DNA from: Roseimaritima sediminicola
Lineage (GTDB): Bacteria; Planctomycetota; Planctomycetia; Pirellulales; Pirellulaceae
DNA length: 64,000 bases
Assembly: GCF_009618275.1 (NCBI RefSeq)
Contig: NZ_WIAD01000007.1
Location: 1 to 64,000 of the forward strand
Direction: 5' to 3'
Both the position numbers and the translations under genes were made by a program. Shown here piece by piece: positions 7,701 through 14,904 of this stretch. Positions within the stretch are counted from its first letter, which is position 1; the number at the start of each line of letters is the position of its first letter. The notes below the pieces were generated by a model. That model was not told where the DNA came from. It worked only from the letters and a program-made list of their open reading frames with translations, and ran no database searches.

Positions 7701-10286
7701 ATCCAGCAGGCAGTCCTGATCATTGTCGACAAACACGACGCCAGAAATTTCGGCCGGCGGATGCTCGCAGAAGTTGTAATCCACTGCGACTTCGCCGGAG
7801 CCGAGCTGGACGTCCGCGATACGGTTGGCCACGGAGTCGTCGCCGCCGGCGGAACCCGCTTTCTGGCCACCGTCGAAGTAGCCCTCGGGCTGCAGCTCGA
7901 CCACGGTGTAGCGGCCGGGCCGAAGGTTGTCGAAGCGGTAGTTGCCGTCGGCGTCGGTCTGTGTTTCAGCGACCTGATTGCCGTTGGCATCGAACAAGCG
8001 AATGATGACGCCGCCGAGACGGGTTTCGCCGGGATCCACTTCGCAGTCTTCGTCGGTGTCGGCGTGTACGGTTCCCGACAGGCTGGCCGGACGCAGTTCG
8101 CCAAAGTTGTATTCGATGCCCTGTTGGCCCTGCCGCAGGTGCACGCCGACGATTCGGTCACCGGGGTTCTCGGCTCGTCCCGTCGGTGTGCCGTCTACCG
8201 TGCCGGCCGAGTCCAGTCCGTCGTAGTAACCGGCGGGTTGCTGCTGGCGGACGTGGTAGGTGCCCGGCAGGATGTCCACAAAGCGGTACTGGCCCGACGC
8301 ATCGGTCCGCGTCGTCGCGATGACTTGGCCGTTCTCGTCGACCAGCTCGATCAACGTGTCGGCGATGCCTTGTTCGCCCGAGTCACGGTTTCCATCGTCG
8401 TCCGCATCGTGGTACACGAATCCGCCGAGCGTGGCCGGGGCGGCTTCGCAGAAGTCGTACCGCACGGCATTGCCGCCGGCCGGCAGCACCAGGTGCTCGA
8501 TGCGTCCGCCATCGACCGCTTGACCGACGGAAACGTTGGCGACTCGGCCCACCATGGCTTGGCCATCGAGCAGACCATCGGGCGTGAACTCGAGAATCGT
8601 ATAGGTGCCCTTGGGAACCTGATCGAACAGGTACTCACCCTGGGCATCGGTCGTGGTCTGGGTCACGGTTTCGCCACGATCGTCCTGCAGGACCACCGTC
8701 ACGCCCGGCAGAGGTCGATCGACGCCCGGCGTGTATCCGTCGCAGTCCTCGCCGGGGCCCAGCAGGTACACCATGCCGCCGATGGAACCGAGCGGCAGTT
8801 CGCCAAAGTTGTATTCCAAGCCGCGCTGGTTGCCCGCCAGAACCAGACCCCGGATCGTGTCGCCGGGATTGTCCGCACGGCCCACCGTGCGTCCGTCGAC
8901 CGTGCCGGCGGTGTCCAAGCCATCGGTCAAGCCGTCGAACTGGTCCAGTTGTTCGATCCGGTATTGGCCGGGCGAGAGGTTTTCAAAACGATAGAACCCG
9001 TTCTCGTCGGTGGTCTGGACAACGGTCGCCTGGGTGCCGAGGGTTTGCTCGGGCACCAACCGAATCCGGACACCCGCCAAACCGGGTTCGTCCGCGTCGC
9101 GGATCCCGTCGTCGCTGTCGTCACGATAGACGAACCCCGACACGGAGGAGGCCTGCGCTTCGGCAAAATCGTATCGCGCCGCGTGAAGATCGCCCTTGGG
9201 AATCAGGATGCCGGTCAAGATGTCGGCACTCTGCGATGTCCCGACCGTTTCACCGGCGATGAAACCGGGGACGGAGCCCACGCTGAAGTAGCCATCGGGT
9301 TGGTCTTGAACGACTTGAAACGTACCCGGCATCAGACCCAGGTCTGTGTCAAATTTGTAATGACCGCTGGCATCGGTCGTCGCTCGAAATCCGGTATCGA
9401 CGAAACGTCCACTGGCCGCATCCAATTGCAACAGGGTCAGCGCGACTCCGGCCAATCCCACTTCACCCGGATCCTGCTGGAGGTTCAGGTCGTTGTCGAC
9501 CCACACGGTCCCAGCGATCGAGATCGGTTTAGGGACCTGATTCGTGGCGGCCACGGCCGCGGCCGATCGGTTGGGCCGGCTATCGATGTGATCGGAGTCG
9601 TCTGGGGGCAGATCCAATCCGAACTGCGAGGCCGGGTCGCCGAACTCATTGACGAACAGCGCGTCGGCGTGTGCGGTTTCGAAATGCGGAGCGTCAAACG
9701 TGGCTTCGAGGATCGAATCTTCGAATTCCTGCCCCGATGTGATCACGTCCAGTTTCTTGTTGAACTGTTCCAGGTCGGTGGCGTTGCTAAGGATCTCGTC
9801 GACGTCCAGGGTGAACTCGAGTCGATCTCCGGCGTGGAAGCCACGCAGATGGATGATCAATTCCTGTCCACCGTCCTCGACCGACGCGGTGACCTGCACG
9901 GGATCGTCGGATTCGACACGAAAGACTTCGAAGCCGTGGCTGCCGCGTTTGCCGCGACCGCCGGGTTCGGTGTCGAAAATGGGGTCGCCAATGGAAGGCC
10001 CGTCGCCGGCCTTATCGGTCCGTACGCGCAGTTCCGTCAGTTCGGTGTCGGCGGCACCGCCGGTAAAGGACAGAATGAAGCGATCCGGCCGCGAGTCGCC
10101 ACCGACGTCGGCGTCGGACTCCAGGTAGTCGGTTTCCAGATACACCAACCCCACATGGATCGGATCGGCCGTCATCAATACCCGCGGCTCCAGCGCCTCG
10201 GACTGCATCGTCCGTCGGATGGCGGGAGCGGATGAACGGGTTCGAGCACGGTTCCGTTTTCGGTACCACACAGTTCGCACCTCCAT
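4764..10286 (-). CDS. Giant secreted LEPR-XLL / SdrD B-repeat / FG-GAP surface protein
   Basis: About 1840 aa. After a basic leader, the ALEPRVLM stretch matches the LEPR-XLL signature common near the N-terminus of very large planctomycete surface proteins. A unique region of about 250 residues follows. Then come ten consecutive SdrD B-like (Cna-B type) repeats of about 110 residues. Each opens with a G.V(F/Y/W).D.D pattern, contains acidic Ca-binding-like positions and a TDA.G.Y.F step, and ends in YNFCE/YDF. The C-terminal ~350 residues hold FG-GAP/VCBS-type repeats (GDFDGDGRDEVAIF, GDWNGDGIDDLGV) interspersed with dockerin-like DLNGNGRWD segments. The likely role is a Ca-stabilised cell-surface or extracellular stalk/adhesin; no enzyme domain is seen. 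The start at 10286 is the Met nearest before the LEPR block, and a Met at 10208 is an alternative. It lies 46 bases after the WD40 gene on the same strand. Confidence 0.88.
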   Translation of the reverse strand: MEVRTVWYRKRNRARTRSSAPAIRRTMQSEALEPRVLMTADPIHVGLVYLETDYLESDADVGGDSRPDRFILSFTGGAADTELTELRVRTDKAGDGPSIGDPIFDTEPGGRGKRGSHGFEVFRVESDDPVQVTASVEDGGQELIIHLRGFHAGDRLEFTLDVDEILSNATDLEQFNKKLDVITSGQEFEDSILEATFDAPHFETAHADALFVNEFGDPASQFGLDLPPDDSDHIDSRPNRSAAAVAATNQVPKPISIAGTVWVDNDLNLQQDPGEVGLAGVALTLLQLDAASGRFVDTGFRATTDASGHYKFDTDLGLMPGTFQVVQDQPDGYFSVGSVPGFIAGETVGTSQSADILTGILIPKGDLHAARYDFAEAQASSVSGFVYRDDSDDGIRDADEPGLAGVRIRLVPEQTLGTQATVVQTTDENGFYRFENLSPGQYRIEQLDQFDGLTDGLDTAGTVDGRTVGRADNPGDTIRGLVLAGNQRGLEYNFGELPLGSIGGMVYLLGPGEDCDGYTPGVDRPLPGVTVVLQDDRGETVTQTTTDAQGEYLFDQVPKGTYTILEFTPDGLLDGQAMVGRVANVSVGQAVDGGRIEHLVLPAGGNAVRYDFCEAAPATLGGFVYHDADDDGNRDSGEQGIADTLIELVDENGQVIATTRTDASGQYRFVDILPGTYHVRQQQPAGYYDGLDSAGTVDGTPTGRAENPGDRIVGVHLRQGQQGIEYNFGELRPASLSGTVHADTDEDCEVDPGETRLGGVIIRLFDANGNQVAETQTDADGNYRFDNLRPGRYTVVELQPEGYFDGGQKAGSAGGDDSVANRIADVQLGSGEVAVDYNFCEHPPAEISGVVFVDNDQDCLLDAGEARLAGVRVDLLDASGRVLASTTTGADGRYRFTNLKAGQYTVRETQPTGYLQGGQRAGSAGGDDSVDDVISAIPIGFGDRLTDYNFCELEPSSLSGFVYVDSDGDCVFDNGDEMPLADVEVELLDAGGRVVGRTRTDADGNYRFENLAPGRYSVRELQPAGYFHGGQVVGTGGGVVLGDDHLGRIDVGPGQTLEQYNFCELEPSSIGGVVYVDRDADCVFDADEPALSGVQVQLFDEQGNMVATTVTGNDGRYRFDNLPPGRYSIRELQPEGYYQGSEKVGDGGGEVLGADHLGNIDIAPGRTLSGYDFCELEGGSISGRVWSETDLDRSFDPGDKLLDGVVVELLDNQGTVIRRTITGADGAYRFDDLPPGTYAVRQQQPDGFFNGGQLVGSIGGRVGGENLIEQIVVAGGQHGVAYDFPEIPPATISGYVFQDGPAIASGEAPRPEDLRDYRDGIRSEGDKAIGGVRLELRNVLGQPFTSDRALPGVYGDGVIQVTTDADGYYQFTGLRPGTYHVYQAQPENYLDGLDTPGTTGGAAVNPADLPDDIELQFIVQTLAANEATDPGDDAILNVLLGAGQHSAENNFSEIIVNELPPPLPPIDHPWPETPAPVSQPMPIIDRVASFGMPAYQPRPAFYDLAYPVTWHLSIINAGSPRSEGVGQAVGEAVVRQASKIGDDVFDEKNHRRGRWTLVTPDGERLERSDAILLGDLDAVPLSGDFDGDGRDEVAIFVGGQWFVDLNGNGRWDAGDLWISLGTGLDRPVVGDWDGDGKDDIGIFGRQWQRDPQAIVNDPGLPAATNQRPTRPKNLPPTEPEATDGARLMRRENQPLRADLIDHVFRYGQHQDTPLAGDWNGDGIDTIAVFRAGIWRLDDDGDGRMTSNDSRHEFGSPGSRPVVGDWNGDGIDDLGVVEGDVWILDSNGDRKLSDADLRIRIPANGPDAQPVTGDWDGDGRDEPGWYSTGGEDESPPRDRAA

Positions 10287-10332
10287 GTGCGTAGTCGGTT
10301 CGAGCGAGTTCGGTCGCGGAAGGCGGCGAGTT

Positions 10333-11343
10333 CTATCGCTGGGGAGCGGTTTCGGGATCGGGAAGCTGGACGGTGCGCGGCGTCTGCAGGATCTGGTCGA
10401 TGCTCCAGCGCCGGATCGTGGCGTCGAAGCTACCGGAGAACAGGTATCCGTCACTGGTCGCGAGCACCGCCACCGAACCGTCATGTCCGGGCAGGGTCTG
10501 GATCACCGATCCGCGGCTGATGTCGACGATCCGCACCAAATTGTCCGCCCCGCCCACAGCGACACGGGTCGAATCCAAAGCTTCCACAGCAAACAACTTG
10601 CCTCCTCCGGCGGGGATGGTGTGCAGCACACGGCCTTGCCGCGAATCGAACACCACCACTTTTTGATCTTCGGAAACGGAAACCAACAGCGAACTGCCAG
10701 GCATGAAGGTCAAATCACGCACGCGTCCGGAATGCAACGCAAAATCGCCGGCCGATTCACCGGTCGCGGGATCAAAGCAGTGCACGTCACCACTGCGGCC
10801 GGCGGCCACCACCAAGGTATCATCCTCGTTGAACTCCACGACCCGCATGTCGTTGCAGCCACAGTGCAGCACGGGACGGCGAGCGGTCGCGGGCTGCAGC
10901 AGAAACAGCTGAGGGTCGAAGCCCACAGCCGCCAACAGATCACCGCGGCTGCTGTAGCGAACGCACGCGATCGCCGGCGCTTTGTCAAGAACCTGGGCCG
11001 TCGACCACTCATCGCGACCCTGCCAAAACACGATCTGGCCGTCGTTGCCGGCCGACACCATACGCCGGCCGTCGCGACGAAAGTCCAGCGAGCGGACCCA
11101 GCCGTGGTGCTGCCGCAGCACCTGTCGCTGGGCCAGGGTCTGCAAGTCCAGCACGCGGATCGAGTGATCGTCTCCGGCGGCCACCAAAACCTGCCCCAGC
11201 GGATCGACCGCCATCGCCGTGACCACCGGCGAGACGGCATGCCCGTCGATGGGCTCGAGTCGCAGCACGCGGCTGCCGGCAGGCACCTGCGCCGAGGCCA
11301 CACCGCCCGACAACAAAGCCAACAACATCAATAACCTAACCAC
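10333..11343 (-). CDS. Secreted WD40 repeat protein
   Basis: Protein of 336 aa with a Sec signal peptide (hydrophobic segment about residues 3-18, ending ASAQ). It is followed by a beta-propeller of about six or seven WD40-type blades. Examples are VLVAAGDDHSIRVLDLQT, MVSAGNDGQIVFWQGRD, VVAAGRSGDVHCFDPATG, LVSVSEDQKVVVFDSRQG and LFSGSFDATIRRWSID. WD40 proteins are scaffolds, so no enzymatic activity is expected. The start is GTG at 11343, with a purine-rich GGGGGAA just upstream; an ATG at 11328 is the alternative. It lies upstream of the giant SdrD-B gene on the same strand with a 46-base gap, so the two probably form a transcription unit of surface or periplasmic proteins. Confidence 0.87.
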   Translation of the reverse strand: MVRLLMLLALLSGGVASAQVPAGSRVLRLEPIDGHAVSPVVTAMAVDPLGQVLVAAGDDHSIRVLDLQTLAQRQVLRQHHGWVRSLDFRRDGRRMVSAGNDGQIVFWQGRDEWSTAQVLDKAPAIACVRYSSRGDLLAAVGFDPQLFLLQPATARRPVLHCGCNDMRVVEFNEDDTLVVAAGRSGDVHCFDPATGESAGDFALHSGRVRDLTFMPGSSLLVSVSEDQKVVVFDSRQGRVLHTIPAGGGKLFAVEALDSTRVAVGGADNLVRIVDISRGSVIQTLPGHDGSVAVLATSDGYLFSGSFDATIRRWSIDQILQTPRTVQLPDPETAPQR

Positions 11344-11640
11344 CGCTTCCCCCTTGGAGACGCCTATCGGCCCCGAGCTGCCTTTGCACTAGCCATGGCC
11401 CGCGCTAACAGCGTGAGCGCATACCGCGGCGGCAAAGCCTCGAGGTCTAACGGAACCTGTCGAGCAGTATCGGCACGCCGATCAGCGGGCCGTGAAGAGA
11501 ATCGGCAAAGTTTGCCTGATTGCTGCAATCCGCACCCCTGGCATGGGCGGACAGCCAGGCAGCGTCGTGTGGCTGTGTCGGACGCGAGGGATCGGCTCTC
11601 TCGGCTGGGACAGCCGAGCTACTATGTGGCGTTTCGGCCT

Positions 11641-11680
11641 GTCGATCTACTGAGCCGTTTAGGCGCTAGCCTCGGTTTTT
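11641..11680 (+). repeat. Dispersed repeat (GTCGAT..TGAGCCG..TAG..GCTAGCCTCGGTTT)
   Basis: This 40-base stretch closely resembles 36981-37020 in an unrelated intergenic region, sharing GTCGAT, TGAGCCGT, TAG and GCTAGCCTCGGTTT in the same order and spacing. Part of it (GCCTCGGTTTTTACTGAGCCGTTTAGGCG) is also the linker between the two tandem 172-bp elements just downstream, so it recurs three times locally. Confidence 0.6.
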
Positions 11681-11698
11681 ACTGAGCCGTTTAGGCGT

Positions 11699-11870
11699 TA
11701 AGCACGTCGGCATGAATCTTTCGGTGAAACCTCGCGACAACACCCTCCCGCGCAGCGGGAGGGTCGGGCTCTTAGGCCCGGGGAGGGCCCCACAAAAACC
11801 CTCTCCGGGCCTGAGAGCCCGACTCTCCCAGTGGGAGAGTAAAGCCGAAGGAAATGTTGCGACGTGCTTA
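11699..11870. mobile_element. 172-bp palindromic element with 11-bp terminal inverted repeats (long form, copy 1)
   Basis: It is bounded by TAAGCACGTCG and CGACGTGCTTA. It has the same left and right parts as the 96-bp element at 1580-1675, plus a 76-bp internal block. That block brings two extra hairpins: CGGGCTCT/AGAGCCCG with GGCCCGG/CCGGGCC, and ACTCTCCCA/TGGGAGAGT. It contains no gene. It is in tandem with the next copy. Confidence 0.7.
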
Positions 11871-11900
11871 GCCTCGGTTTTTACTGAGCCGTTTAGGCGC

Positions 11901-12072
11901 TAAGCACGTCGGCATGAATCTTTCGGTGAGACCTCGCGACAACACCCTCCCGCGCAGCGGGAGGGTCGGGCTCTTAGGCCCGGGGAGGGCCCCACGAAAA
12001 CCCTCTCCGGGCCTAAGAGCCCGACTCTCCCAGTGGGAGAGTAAAGCCGAATGAAATGTTGCGACGTGCTTA
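11901..12072. mobile_element. 172-bp palindromic element (long form, copy 2)
   Basis: It is the same length as the copy at 11699 and differs at only a handful of positions. It has the same terminal inverted repeats and the same three internal hairpins. The 30-base linker before it, ending in GAGCCGTTTAGGCGC, also precedes copy 1 (ending GGCGT), so the duplication includes flanking DNA with a period of 202 bases. This suggests duplication by recombination or slippage after one insertion. Confidence 0.7.
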
Positions 12073-12125
12073 GCCTCGGTTTTTACTATGCCGGTTTGCA
12101 ATGGGCCAGCAGCGAAGCACGCCCT

Positions 12126-12488
12126 TTAGGCCGCGCGGCGGGAGGGCTGGTCGTCGACCGTCTCGCGGGGCGTTTCGGCCACCTCGTCGGCCGCAGCCGA
12201 TTCCTCTTCGGCGTCGCTCTGGAACAGTTTGACGCTCGGGGCCGGCTCGGTCAGGTTTTCGGTCGAGAACACTTCCAGCAGAGAACCGTCCGCTGCGTAG
12301 ATCTTGACCTCCTCTTCCTCAACGAACCACACGGCACGATGGTCTGCAAAGCGAAAGGTACGGCCGCAGTAGAAGCCTTCGCGAACCAGGATCGATTCGG
12401 TGGCTTCCCAGGGCTGGGCATTGGCTTGGCGATCGTACCAGGCTCGCAGGTGTTCCCGCACGGCGGCCAGCCGTTGCGAATTTGTCAT
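12126..12488 (-). CDS. Hypothetical protein, acidic C-terminus
   Basis: Protein of 120 aa that I do not recognise. The N-terminal 80 residues look like a compact alpha/beta fold with aromatic residues (WYDRQANAQPW, FYCGRTFRFADHRAVWFVEEEEVKIY) and a strand-rich end that could be a small nucleotide- or ligand-binding unit. The last 40 residues are Glu/Ala-rich and probably disordered. It starts with ATG and has coding-like composition. It ends next to the palindromic-element region and is divergent from the sigma-factor gene. No conserved neighbour explains it. Confidence 0.6.
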   Translation of the reverse strand: MTNSQRLAAVREHLRAWYDRQANAQPWEATESILVREGFYCGRTFRFADHRAVWFVEEEEVKIYAADGSLLEVFSTENLTEPAPSVKLFQSDAEEESAAADEVAETPRETVDDQPSRRAA

Positions 12489-12661
12489 AATCTTCTACGC
12501 CACAAGAGAGTCGGAGCAACCAGCACTGACTGATTACTTCGGATCCCTGCAACCGCTTTCTTCGTGCGAAAAAACATTACCGGAACCCGCTTTGCAGATT
12601 GCCTATTCTGCCAGCAGAAACACCCTGCTACGGCCCTTTGTTTGCCGCCAGGGTGGGGGCT

Positions 12662-13279
12662 ATGCTGAAACGAAACCGCTTCCTTTTGCAAAACCAGACC
12701 GTGACCGATCCAACCGAACTGACCGACCGACTTCGCCGCGGTGATCCCGAGGCACTGGACCAGTTGTGGTCTCAGTTCGGTCCGGAACTGCGGCGTCGTG
12801 CTCGTTCGCGGCTGCGGCAAATGGGGCTGACCGGACAAGCCGAGTCGATGGATGTGTGCAACGCGGTTCTGGCCGACTTGGCCAAGCAGGGCCAGATCCA
12901 TTTGGACCAGCCCGCCGAGGTGATTCATTATCTGTTGCGCGCGATCGACAATCAGGTGCGAGATACCTTTCGCACGCTCAGCCGCCAGCGACGCGATTTC
13001 CGCCGCAACGAATCCACCCCCGTCGACGACCACCCCCTGCGAGCCATGCAGACCTCGCCCAGTCAACGTATGGTGCGGGCTGAGGTGATCGCCCGCGTCC
13101 GCGACCAGTTGGGCGAGCGCGACGCGCCGATCCTGGAAATGGTGCTCGAGAACTTTACTTGGTCCGAGATCGGCCAGCGACTGGGCATCGCGCCGGATAC
13201 CGCGCGGATGCGTTACCGCCGCGCGGTGCGTGAGGTCAAAGCGATGTGGCTGGACGATCCCTCCGAATCTTCGTCCTAA
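12662..13279 (+). CDS. ECF-like RNA polymerase sigma-70 family factor
   Basis: Protein of 205 aa. Sigma region 2 spans about residues 15-110 (TDRLRRGDPEALDQLWSQFG, then the DTFRTLSRQRRDFRR segment) and region 4 spans about 140-195. The helix-turn-helix is in WSEIGQRLGIAPDTARMRYRRAVREV. It is the planctomycete type of ECF-like factor usually found beside a Ser/Thr kinase gene. The start at 12662 is preferred over an upstream in-frame Met at 12599 because a G-rich stretch (GGTGGGGGC) precedes it and region 2 follows directly. The next gene begins 18 bases after its stop, so kinase-like protein and sigma factor are co-expressed. Confidence 0.88.
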   Translation: MLKRNRFLLQNQTVTDPTELTDRLRRGDPEALDQLWSQFGPELRRRARSRLRQMGLTGQAESMDVCNAVLADLAKQGQIHLDQPAEVIHYLLRAIDNQVRDTFRTLSRQRRDFRRNESTPVDDHPLRAMQTSPSQRMVRAEVIARVRDQLGERDAPILEMVLENFTWSEIGQRLGIAPDTARMRYRRAVREVKAMWLDDPSESSS

Positions 13280-13297
13280 GCAAAGAGGCAGATAATC

Positions 13298-14740
13298 TTG
13301 CAGGAGACACCGGACGAGATTTTGGAGCGGGTGTGCGCGGACATCTTGCGCCTGCCTGCGTCGCAGGCCCTGCCGCCGTTTGCGCATTACTTGCGCGCCT
13401 TCCCGGTGCTGCGCCAGGATCCCGAAGCGCTGTTGGACGTGATCGACGCCCATGTGTGCGTGGTGCGTGGGCGGAACGAGTCGGTCGATGCGTCGCAGTA
13501 CACCGCACTCGTTCCGGAGCTGGCGTCGCAGATCCAACGGTTGCTGGACATCGACGCGATCGAGTCGAATTTTTCACCGGCAGACGATTCGGTGGCAGCG
13601 GCGTTCTCGGTGGACGAGCCCCGGCCGGAAGCCTCGGCGCCCAAGTCCGGCCGCGATCCCGCCGAACCGCTCGACTGGACGCGGTACCTGAGCGTGGACC
13701 TGCCCGAGGACATCCGTCCCGGCGGCTTGCTCAGCCTCCGCCAGGACGTCAGCTGTCTTCGCGGCCTCGCCGATGACCAAACGCCGGTGCTGATCAAAGT
13801 CGTCAATAAACGTCGGCTTTGTGATACCGCCGGCTCGCTGGTCGGCGACGGGGATACGCCCGGCAGCGATCACGCCAGCCGGATTGGCGACCGTTTGGAA
13901 ACCCTCAGCCGCTGGCAGCACCCAGCCTGGATTCGCCCGCTGGCACTGGTCGAGAGCGACACGCAGATCGTCATGGTCCGCCCCTGGATTGCCGGCACGC
14001 TATGGACCGATCGCTTTGTGGACAGTCAGGTTGTGGATAGTCAGGGCCGTCCGGACCTGCAGGGCTCGCAGGGCGGGCCTCCGGCGTCGGGGCGACCTGC
14101 GGCGCTGCTCCGGTCGATGGCCGATGTCGGGTTTGCCGTCGCCGCGCTGCACCAACAGGGATTAGCTCATGGAACGCTGCACCCCCGGAACCTGCTGCGC
14201 GATCACGACGGCGGGCTGCGGATCGTCGACGCCGGATTCGGTTTTCCCGATCCGGCAACGCAGTGGGATTGGCATTTCCCGCCGGCCGTCGATCCGGCGA
14301 ATCTCCAGGCCGAAGGGAGGCGTCCAGCAGACGCGGATCAGGAACGCGGGCGTCTCTTGCGAGAACAGACTCGAGACGTCGCCGCGTTGCTGCGGCTCGC
14401 GTCGCAGTGTCTTTTGCGCGTCCGGTTGGCGGCTGGAGCCGCGGTGGGTGACCAGCCGTGTGCGGAGGCAGCCGCGGTGTTTTCCCGGTGGTGTCAACGC
14501 CAGCACGAGCAGTGTTTGAGCGTCCTAGGCAGCGCGAACCGGACGGCTTGGCCGGCCGAGCCCGTGCCGCGGCAACCCCCGATCGGGGCGGCAGACATTG
14601 CCGATCAATTGTTGGCCTTGTCCGATGGGCGTCCCTTGCGTTTAACCGCCGAGCCTCGTTCCGCCGCGACCTCCCTACGAGCAAGACTACGGCGGTGGCT
14701 GCCTCGCCGATGGGCAACGCACCGCGGAACAAGTCGCTAA
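13298..14740 (+). CDS. Serine/threonine kinase-like protein, probable pseudokinase
   Basis: Protein of 480 aa starting at TTG, with AGAGG about 10 bases upstream. Residues 1-125 are a unique N-terminal region of the kind seen beside planctomycete ECF factors. Residues about 135-420 have a kinase-like layout: a possible ATP-anchoring Lys in VLIKVV (167), an HGTLHPRNLL catalytic-loop equivalent (291-300) and a DAG metal-binding equivalent (311-313). The catalytic Asp of the HRD motif is replaced by Thr and the following Lys by His, so phosphotransfer is unlikely. The C-terminus is Arg-rich with no clear membrane segment. The tight linkage to the sigma factor suggests it acts as a scaffold or anti-sigma-like partner; that is inference. 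Confidence 0.8.
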   Translation: MQETPDEILERVCADILRLPASQALPPFAHYLRAFPVLRQDPEALLDVIDAHVCVVRGRNESVDASQYTALVPELASQIQRLLDIDAIESNFSPADDSVAAAFSVDEPRPEASAPKSGRDPAEPLDWTRYLSVDLPEDIRPGGLLSLRQDVSCLRGLADDQTPVLIKVVNKRRLCDTAGSLVGDGDTPGSDHASRIGDRLETLSRWQHPAWIRPLALVESDTQIVMVRPWIAGTLWTDRFVDSQVVDSQGRPDLQGSQGGPPASGRPAALLRSMADVGFAVAALHQQGLAHGTLHPRNLLRDHDGGLRIVDAGFGFPDPATQWDWHFPPAVDPANLQAEGRRPADADQERGRLLREQTRDVAALLRLASQCLLRVRLAAGAAVGDQPCAEAAAVFSRWCQRQHEQCLSVLGSANRTAWPAEPVPRQPPIGAADIADQLLALSDGRPLRLTAEPRSAATSLRARLRRWLPRRWATHRGTSR

Positions 14741-14904
14741 CCACAAAGCGGCTCGGTGGAACCATCAACTTTGCCGCGGCGACGTTCCAATCGGTGCCGG
14801 CTGGAAGAAACGGCTGGTTCAGTACAGAATCCTAGTACTCACAGCTCCCGATCCATCGCGATCATCCCCTTCGTTCTCCGCAGCATCGGCTCAGGTTTCT
14901 CATC

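Larger units (their letters stand above)
11344..12125. other. Gene-free 780-bp intergenic region dominated by repeats
   Basis: No open frame here has coding character. From left to right it holds about 220 bases of unremarkable sequence, a hairpin CTCGGCTG/CAGCCGAG at 11600-11618 that is shared with the 88-bp repeats near 52 kb, a dispersed repeat with the words TGAGCCG and GCTAGCCTCGGTTT, and two near-identical 172-bp palindromic elements in tandem at a 202-bp period. It separates the leftward WD40 promoter from the 3' end of the hypothetical gene at 12126. Confidence 0.65.

Noticed and set aside
6819..10235. Open frame of more than 1100 codons on the plus strand
   Set aside because: It lies antisense to the giant SdrD-B gene and results from repeated GC-rich codons. 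It has no domain and no start context, whereas the minus-strand frame shows ten clear repeats.
12485..13537. Minus-strand frame of 350 codons
   Set aside because: It is antisense to the sigma factor, which has clear regions 2 and 4.
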